A DNA stretch of 8,927 nucleotides from Defluviitaleaceae bacterium (GTDB taxonomy: Bacteria > Bacillota > Clostridia > Lachnospirales > WQUN01): positions 1-8,927 of the forward strand of contig WRKK01000271.1 of the NCBI GenBank assembly GCA_009782245.1. Reading direction: 5' to 3'. The notes below the pieces were generated by a model that was not told where the DNA came from, searched no databases, and saw only the letters and a program-made list of their open reading frames with translations. How positions within the stretch are numbered: position 1 is the stretch's first letter; each line of letters begins with the position of its first letter. Positions 5,676 to 8,927 of the stretch are shown in pieces. The position numbers were made by a program, and so were the translations under genes.

Positions 5676-6635
5676 TTACTGAATGCTAAGCGTTTTGTTG
5701 CTAAATAAATTTTCCACCCAACTAATGGGCTTGTCAACGCATTTTGCTATTGTTTCAAGTTCCATGCCGAGTTCTAGCATTTTTTGGGCTACTTCCATTT
5801 TGCCATCTATCTTGCCCTCAATCCTGCCCTCAATCCTGCCCTCAATTTTGCCCTCAATCCTGCCCTCAATCCTGCCCTCAATCTTGCCCTCCGAAATCCC
5901 GTCTAACCAACGGCCGTCAATCTCATCTTGCAGCGTATACTCATATCCCAACATATCAACAACTCCTTTATAATTTTCCTCCAAAAATTTGGCTAGTACA
6001 TTTTCTTTAATGCACTGGTTTATGGCGGTTGCTATAGCTTTATCTCTTGTAAAGCCTGTTTTTATGCGGCTTTCAATAAGATGCACCAAATAGGCGTACC
6101 CGTTCAAGGTTGGGCTTTTCTTCAAAGCATCGCTATTACTGCCGTAGCCTATATCTATCACTTCAACGATAACTTCTAGTGCAGGAGCATTGTCTGGCAA
6201 GATAAAAGAATCCGACAGCCGCATAACCTTTGGAAAGTCCTTTTTAATTTTTCTGCCGTTATACAGCATATAAAATTTTGGCGTAGGGATTTTTACTAAC
6301 TCGCTTTGGTGCAAATTTTTGTTTAGTAAAAATATCAACTCTATTGCATCGATCACATATTGCAATATCCTCATGGGGATATTAAAGTTTAGCGTACTCA
6401 TGTGTTCAATCAGAAAAAACAACTTGTTTTCTATTGCACACAAAATATCGCCGTATCTTCCTAGCAACTTATCCTCCACGCTAAAATGCTTGATGTTTGC
6501 GGTGGATTTGTAATTAGTGCCGCTTATGGCGTTGCAAATTTCAATCGCCACGGCTGACTCGCTTGCCAACATACGAATCAGCGAATCTTTGTATTTTCGC
6601 CCACTATTTGCGGGCTGTTTAACTTTTCGTCTCAT
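5676..6635 (-). CDS. Rpn-family PD-(D/E)XK nuclease / transposase-like protein
   Basis: Members of this family are putative DNA nucleases, linked to recombination (Rpn) and often annotated as transposases. The 319-residue protein shows the family layout: KYKDSLIRMLAS near 14-25, NAISGTNY (35-42), GDILCAIENKLFFLIEHMST (62-81) and IPMRILQYV, then IPTPKFYMLYNG (116-127). Asp63 and Glu77 match the acidic active-site residues, but the usual EHQST reads EHMST, so the catalytic Gln is Met79. A coiled, charged region of EGRI/EGKI repeats follows (249-280), then a short C-terminal helical part with LGMELETIAKCVDKPISWVENL, common in such proteins. ATG 6635 has AGGAG nearby (AAGGAGT at 6644-6650). It has its own promoter and lies beside a palindromic repeat. 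The family is clear; whether it is active is doubtful. Confidence 0.9.
   Translation of the reverse strand: MRRKVKQPANSGRKYKDSLIRMLASESAVAIEICNAISGTNYKSTANIKHFSVEDKLLGRYGDILCAIENKLFFLIEHMSTLNFNIPMRILQYVIDAIELIFLLNKNLHQSELVKIPTPKFYMLYNGRKIKKDFPKVMRLSDSFILPDNAPALEVIVEVIDIGYGSNSDALKKSPTLNGYAYLVHLIESRIKTGFTRDKAIATAINQCIKENVLAKFLEENYKGVVDMLGYEYTLQDEIDGRWLDGISEGKIEGRIEGRIEGKIEGRIEGRIEGKIDGKMEVAQKMLELGMELETIAKCVDKPISWVENLFSNKTLSIQ
5801..5896 (-). repeat. 12-bp tandem repeat array inside the rpn gene
   Basis: Six units of TGCCCTCAATNN (plus-strand reading, 5813-5884) stand head to tail, with a degenerate unit on each side (5801-5812 and 5885-5896). Each unit encodes four residues, Ile-Glu-Gly-Arg or Ile-Glu-Gly-Lys in rotation. 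Because the unit is a multiple of three, copy number changes would lengthen or shorten the protein without breaking it. Confidence 0.92.
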
Positions 6636-6656
6636 GAAAAATCACTCCTTTTGAAT

Positions 6657-6685
6657 ATTATAGCATAAAATTTCAAAGTTGTCAG
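6657..6685 (-). promoter_or_regulatory. Strong promoter of the rpn gene
   Basis: On the minus strand, CTGACA (6680-6685) is separated by exactly 17 bases from a perfect TATAAT (6657-6662), which is preceded by TGC, an extended -10. Transcription should start near 6650, giving a very short leader that begins about at the ribosome site (GGAG near 6645-6649) and ATG 6635. This is the best housekeeping-sigma promoter in the window. Confidence 0.8.
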
Positions 6686-6691
6686 CTTTTT

Positions 6692-7357
6692 TCATTTTGT
6701 CATGCCTTTAATACAATTTTCATGCAAAAATTTTTTGATTTCATGCGACTCGTTTGTTGTGTAAAAATGCGTCAAAAGGGTGTTAAATTGGGGTAAATCG
6801 GTACTTGGTATGGAAAATATGCCCACTCCGTTTTTTATCATGTGCTTGTTTGCGATAATTGTGCTTGTCCGCTTGTTTCCGTCCCAAAATAGCTGCGAGC
6901 GGCAACCATATAAAAATAGGTTTAACGCCTTTTCTGTGGCGGTTTCTGTTGCTTGGCAATTCAACATTTGTTGTATTTCGCTGATAATTTCGGGCATTTT
7001 GGGAATTTTAGGCTTGTAATCCGTGCCAGATATTCCCACGTTACCGTACCGCAAAACGCCCCATTCTAGGCTTTCGTTTCGGGCAACATAGCCGTTGATT
7101 GTACTCCACAGTTCCAACGAGATAGGTTTTTCAATGGTTTCTAGCGTGTATCTCCAAGCGTCCCGTAAATTCAATATTTTTTCCACATCGGACATCATCA
7201 AGCCAGCAACGCTAACCCCCTGCAAAATTGTTTCCGTTTGCGGAAACGTAACGGCGCAATCCTCTAATCTTGCGGTGTTGTAGATTGTTTCGGAAATCAA
7301 TTTTTTTGCCACGAATACATTTTCTGCCAAAGTTAGATTAAATTTATCGTTTAACAT
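6692..7357 (-). CDS. Fic-domain protein with non-canonical active-site motif
   Basis: Fic proteins usually attach AMP to a target side chain through the motif HPFx(D/E)GN(G/K)R. Here the 221-residue protein has QLFWDGNKRT at 155-164: the Phe, Asp, Gly, Asn and Arg are kept but the catalytic His is Gln155 and Pro is Leu. Upstream, TARLED (28-33) fits the (S/T)xxxE(G/N)-type inhibitory helix motif in a variant form, followed by TETILQGVSVAG (41-52); the flap region GVLRYGNVGISGTDYKPKIP lies at 100-119. The start at ATG 7357 is supported by GGAGGGG at 7362-7368. It has its own promoter facing away from the phosphoesterase gene and precedes rpn in the same direction. There is no small antitoxin gene next to it. 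It may be an inactive or differently acting Fic subfamily; the fold assignment is secure. Confidence 0.88.
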   Translation of the reverse strand: MLNDKFNLTLAENVFVAKKLISETIYNTARLEDCAVTFPQTETILQGVSVAGLMMSDVEKILNLRDAWRYTLETIEKPISLELWSTINGYVARNESLEWGVLRYGNVGISGTDYKPKIPKMPEIISEIQQMLNCQATETATEKALNLFLYGCRSQLFWDGNKRTSTIIANKHMIKNGVGIFSIPSTDLPQFNTLLTHFYTTNESHEIKKFLHENCIKGMTK

Positions 7358-7392
7358 TTTTCCCCTCCGATTTTGTAAAAATTCTTAACTCC

Positions 7393-7401
7393 ATTATAAC
7401 A
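7393..7401 (-). promoter_or_regulatory. Extended -10 promoter of the fic gene
   Basis: On the minus strand a perfect TATAAT (7393-7398) is preceded by TGT, an extended -10. The -35 position at 17 bases reads GGGGGA, so the promoter depends on the TG extension or an activator. Transcription would begin near 7386, about 29 bases before the ATG. Confidence 0.6.
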
Positions 7402-7402
7402 C

Positions 7403-7439
7403 ATTTCCCCAAAAATCCCCCTTGCAAATTTCCCAAAAA
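7403..7439. repeat. Direct repeats between the divergent promoters
   Basis: ATTTCCCCAAAAA (7403-7415) and ATTTCCCAAAAA (7428-7439) are near-identical, with starts 25 bases apart. They lie in the spacer regions of the fic and phosphoesterase promoters, one in each, so a protein binding both could control both directions. They could also be chance in a low-complexity stretch. Confidence 0.45.
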
Positions 7440-7450
7440 CGTGATATAAT
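7422..7450 (+). promoter_or_regulatory. Promoter of the phosphoesterase-GNAT pair
   Basis: TTGCAA (7422-7427), a 17-base spacer and a perfect TATAAT (7445-7450) preceded by TGA form a good promoter with extended -10. The start site should be near 7457, giving a leader of about 29 bases before ATG 7486. Confidence 0.75.
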
Positions 7451-7485
7451 CCAATTATCAAACCAAACAACGAAAGGATACTAAA

Positions 7486-8352
7486 ATGATTGCTTTAATT
7501 TCAGATATACACGGAAATATTCATGCGCTAGATGCCGTTTTAGCGGATATGCCGCCAGTGGACGAAATATGGGTTTTGGGCGACCTTGTTGGCGGGTTTC
7601 CGTTTAATTGCGAAGTGGTTGACAAAATTATGAACCTGCCCAACACAACCACAATTTTGGGCAACTGGGACGAATTTTTGCTAAACGTTTACCAAAACCG
7701 CCCTGCGGAATACTGGCAAACGCCTAGATACGGCACTATTGCCTACACAGCGGACACATTACAGCCACAACACGTGCAATTTTTGGCGAAACTGCCAAAA
7801 ACAATAATAAAATCCGCCAAGCCAAGCGTTTTACTATACCACGGAACTCCCACCGATATTGAGGGCGTTATTTTATCGCAAGAAACCGCCGAAGCCACAA
7901 TTAAAGGCTACTCGCAAACGCTGCTTATTGGCGGACACAGCCACAAAGCCCGTTATTTTAGGCTAAACAACCAAAAAATTATCGGCGTTGGCTCGGTGGG
8001 TTTGCCGTTTGACGAATTGCCTGGCACAGCTTGTTACGCCCTGCTAGACGGCGAAAACCTAGATAAAACAACATTCCGCCACGTAGCATACGATTTAGAT
8101 GCCGCTCTGCTTGCACTAAAAAACAGCGAACTAGCCGAACGCAGCCCGTATTTTTCAAAATCGTTTGCACTTACGGCGGTAACGGGCGAAAACTACACAA
8201 AAGGGGCAAAAGGCTTGTGGACTTTTATTGATAATTACGCCGAACAGCACGGCTACAGCACCAACAATATCCCAAACGATTTTTGGGAACAAGCCGCAAA
8301 ATTATGGCAACCCGTTATAAGCCCATATTTAGCGGAAAAAATAGGGTGGTAA
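7486..8352 (+). CDS. Calcineurin-like metallophosphoesterase (YfcE/MJ0936-like)
   Basis: This is a two-metal phosphoesterase of the small bacterial group with the fold of YfcE and MJ0936. Metal-ligand motifs are in the expected order in the 288-residue protein: SDIHGN with Asp7 and His9, GDLVG with Asp33, GNWDE with Asn60 and Asp62, YHGTP with His119, and GGHSHK with His151 and His153. The usual GNH(D/E) has Trp in place of His61, which members of this group tolerate. The last 90 or so residues form an extra helical tail (DLDAALLALKNSELAERSPYF, then aromatic-rich FWEQAAKLWQP). AAAGGA at 7473-7478 supports ATG 7486. The substrate cannot be read from sequence. Two bases separate its stop from the GNAT start, so the two are probably made together. 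All metal ligands are present, so it should be active. Confidence 0.92.
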   Translation: MIALISDIHGNIHALDAVLADMPPVDEIWVLGDLVGGFPFNCEVVDKIMNLPNTTTILGNWDEFLLNVYQNRPAEYWQTPRYGTIAYTADTLQPQHVQFLAKLPKTIIKSAKPSVLLYHGTPTDIEGVILSQETAEATIKGYSQTLLIGGHSHKARYFRLNNQKIIGVGSVGLPFDELPGTACYALLDGENLDKTTFRHVAYDLDAALLALKNSELAERSPYFSKSFALTAVTGENYTKGAKGLWTFIDNYAEQHGYSTNNIPNDFWEQAAKLWQPVISPYLAEKIGW

Positions 8353-8354
8353 AA

Positions 8355-8819
8355 ATGGTAACTACAGAAATAATTTTTGGCGTTGACGAAACCGCCAGCA
8401 ACCAACTAAAACTAGCAAAACAAATTAGATACGCCGTTTTTTGCGAAGAACAGCAAATCCCGCAAAACATAGAAGACGACGGACTAGATACCGCCGCAAT
8501 ACACGTATTAACAAGCATAAACGGCGAATACGTCGCCACAGGCCGCTTGCTAGTCGCCGCAGACGATTTTATAATCGGCAGAGTAGCAGTTTTGCCCAAT
8601 TTTAGAGGTTTGCACTTGGGCGATTTGGTCGTCCGCATTTTAATAAGAATAGCGGTTGACATGGGTGCAACCGAGCAAATCGTCCACTCGCAACTGCAAG
8701 TGCAAGGCTTTTACGAAAAATTAAACTTCACGCCAATAGGCGAAGTATACCAAGAGGCAAACGTTCCGCACATAACAATGGTACACAAAGGCGATGTTTT
8801 TGGAAAATGTGCCGATTAA
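8355..8819 (+). CDS. GNAT-family N-acetyltransferase
   Basis: The 154-residue protein is a single GNAT domain that would transfer acetyl from acetyl-CoA to an amine of an unknown substrate. It resembles the ElaA/YjcF-type group: RYAVFCEEQQIP (25-36) and DDGLDTAAIHVL (41-52) near the N terminus, GRVAVLPNFRGLHLGDLVV (75-93) as the acetyl-CoA-binding motif A, then FYEKLNFTPIGEVYQEANVPHITM (119-142). In the R-x-x-G-x-G/A loop the central Gly is His87 (RGLHLG), a small deviation. ATG 8355 lies two bases after the phosphoesterase stop, with GGGTGG at 8344-8349, so translation is likely coupled; the open frame further upstream overlaps the phosphoesterase gene and is not used. A GC-rich hairpin repeat starts 27 bases after its stop and may end the transcript. 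Confidence 0.9.
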   Translation: MVTTEIIFGVDETASNQLKLAKQIRYAVFCEEQQIPQNIEDDGLDTAAIHVLTSINGEYVATGRLLVAADDFIIGRVAVLPNFRGLHLGDLVVRILIRIAVDMGATEQIVHSQLQVQGFYEKLNFTPIGEVYQEANVPHITMVHKGDVFGKCAD

Positions 8820-8846
8820 GGCTGAAAAATACCGAAATGGGAAAAC

Positions 8847-8927
8847 GGGCGACCGAGGACGGTCGCCCCTACAATATGCGTCTCCGCCCGCCTGACGGCG
8901 GTCAGGTAGGGGCGACCGTCCTCGGTC
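8847..8927 (-). repeat. Palindromic repeat core, copy 2 (cut by window end)
   Basis: Arms GGGCGACCG ... CGCCCCTAC (8847-8872) and GTAGGGGCGACCGTCCTCGG (8906-8925) flank a 33-base spacer (8873-8905). The spacer is the reverse complement of the copy 1 spacer with one difference. The left arm alone forms a 9-bp stem with a 4-base loop (8847-8868) that could serve as a weak 3' end for the GNAT transcript, though no T run follows. The element probably continues past the window. Confidence 0.88.

Noticed and set aside
5801..5896. Possible CRISPR array
   Set aside because: The units are 12 bases, head to tail, without spacers, and lie in frame inside a gene.
5683..5973. Open frame on the plus strand with Leu-Pro-Ser-Ile repeats
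   Set aside because: It is the antisense reading of the 12-bp repeat array in rpn, has no ribosome site, and the minus-strand frame has clear family motifs.
6692..7357. Fic plus neighbour as a toxin-antitoxin pair
   Set aside because: No small antitoxin gene adjoins it, and its own N-terminal segment holds the inhibitory-type motif.
5676..8819. The bracketed block as a composite transposon or defence island
   Set aside because: There is no transposase with matching terminal repeats, the genes are common chromosomal families, and the repeats look like dispersed intergenic elements. Kept only as a finding on possible inversion.

Overview
The window looks like a stretch of chromosome from an anaerobic, low-to-mid-GC bacterium of the Bacillota, most likely class Clostridia. 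The reasons are strong purine-rich ribosome binding sites (GGAG, GGAGG, AAAGGA), TATAAT-type promoters with TG extensions, clostridial-type Rnf subunits, and an ApbE made as a lipoprotein. The exact genus cannot be read from the sequence. The window opens inside one gene and closes inside a repeat, so both neighbours are unknown.

Bases 1-4502 (plus strand) carry a respiratory module: apbE (5' end cut off by the window edge), rnfC, rnfD, rnfG and a small lipoprotein gene. RnfC, RnfD and RnfG are subunits of the ion-translocating ferredoxin:NAD+ oxidoreductase. RnfD and RnfG are expected to carry FMN covalently on threonine, and ApbE is the enzyme family that attaches it, so the linkage makes functional sense. 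The usual remaining genes rnfE, rnfA and rnfB do not follow rnfG. A hairpin with a T run and tandem TTGACA boxes between rnfD and rnfG suggest that rnfG may be transcribed separately.

Bases 4545-5318 (minus strand) encode an unrecognised membrane protein that converges on the lipoprotein gene. Upstream of it, 5319-5675 is non-coding. It holds a leader or terminator hairpin and a 184-bp GC-rich palindromic element with 14-bp terminal inverted repeats.

Bases 5676-7357 (minus strand) hold two genes with their own promoters. One is an Rpn-family PD-(D/E)XK nuclease/transposase-like protein with an in-frame 12-bp tandem repeat. The other is a Fic-domain protein whose usual catalytic histidine is glutamine. 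An intergenic region with two back-to-back extended -10 promoters then leads to a plus-strand pair, a calcineurin-like metallophosphoesterase and a GNAT acetyltransferase, only two bases apart.

The window ends in a second copy of the GC-rich element core, in inverted orientation to the first (75 bp, one mismatch). The two copies bracket the rpn-fic-phosphoesterase-GNAT block. No tRNA, rRNA, CRISPR array or complete insertion sequence was seen. I do not see a convincing new biological system. The most unusual items are the short rnf cluster and the bracketing palindromic repeats.
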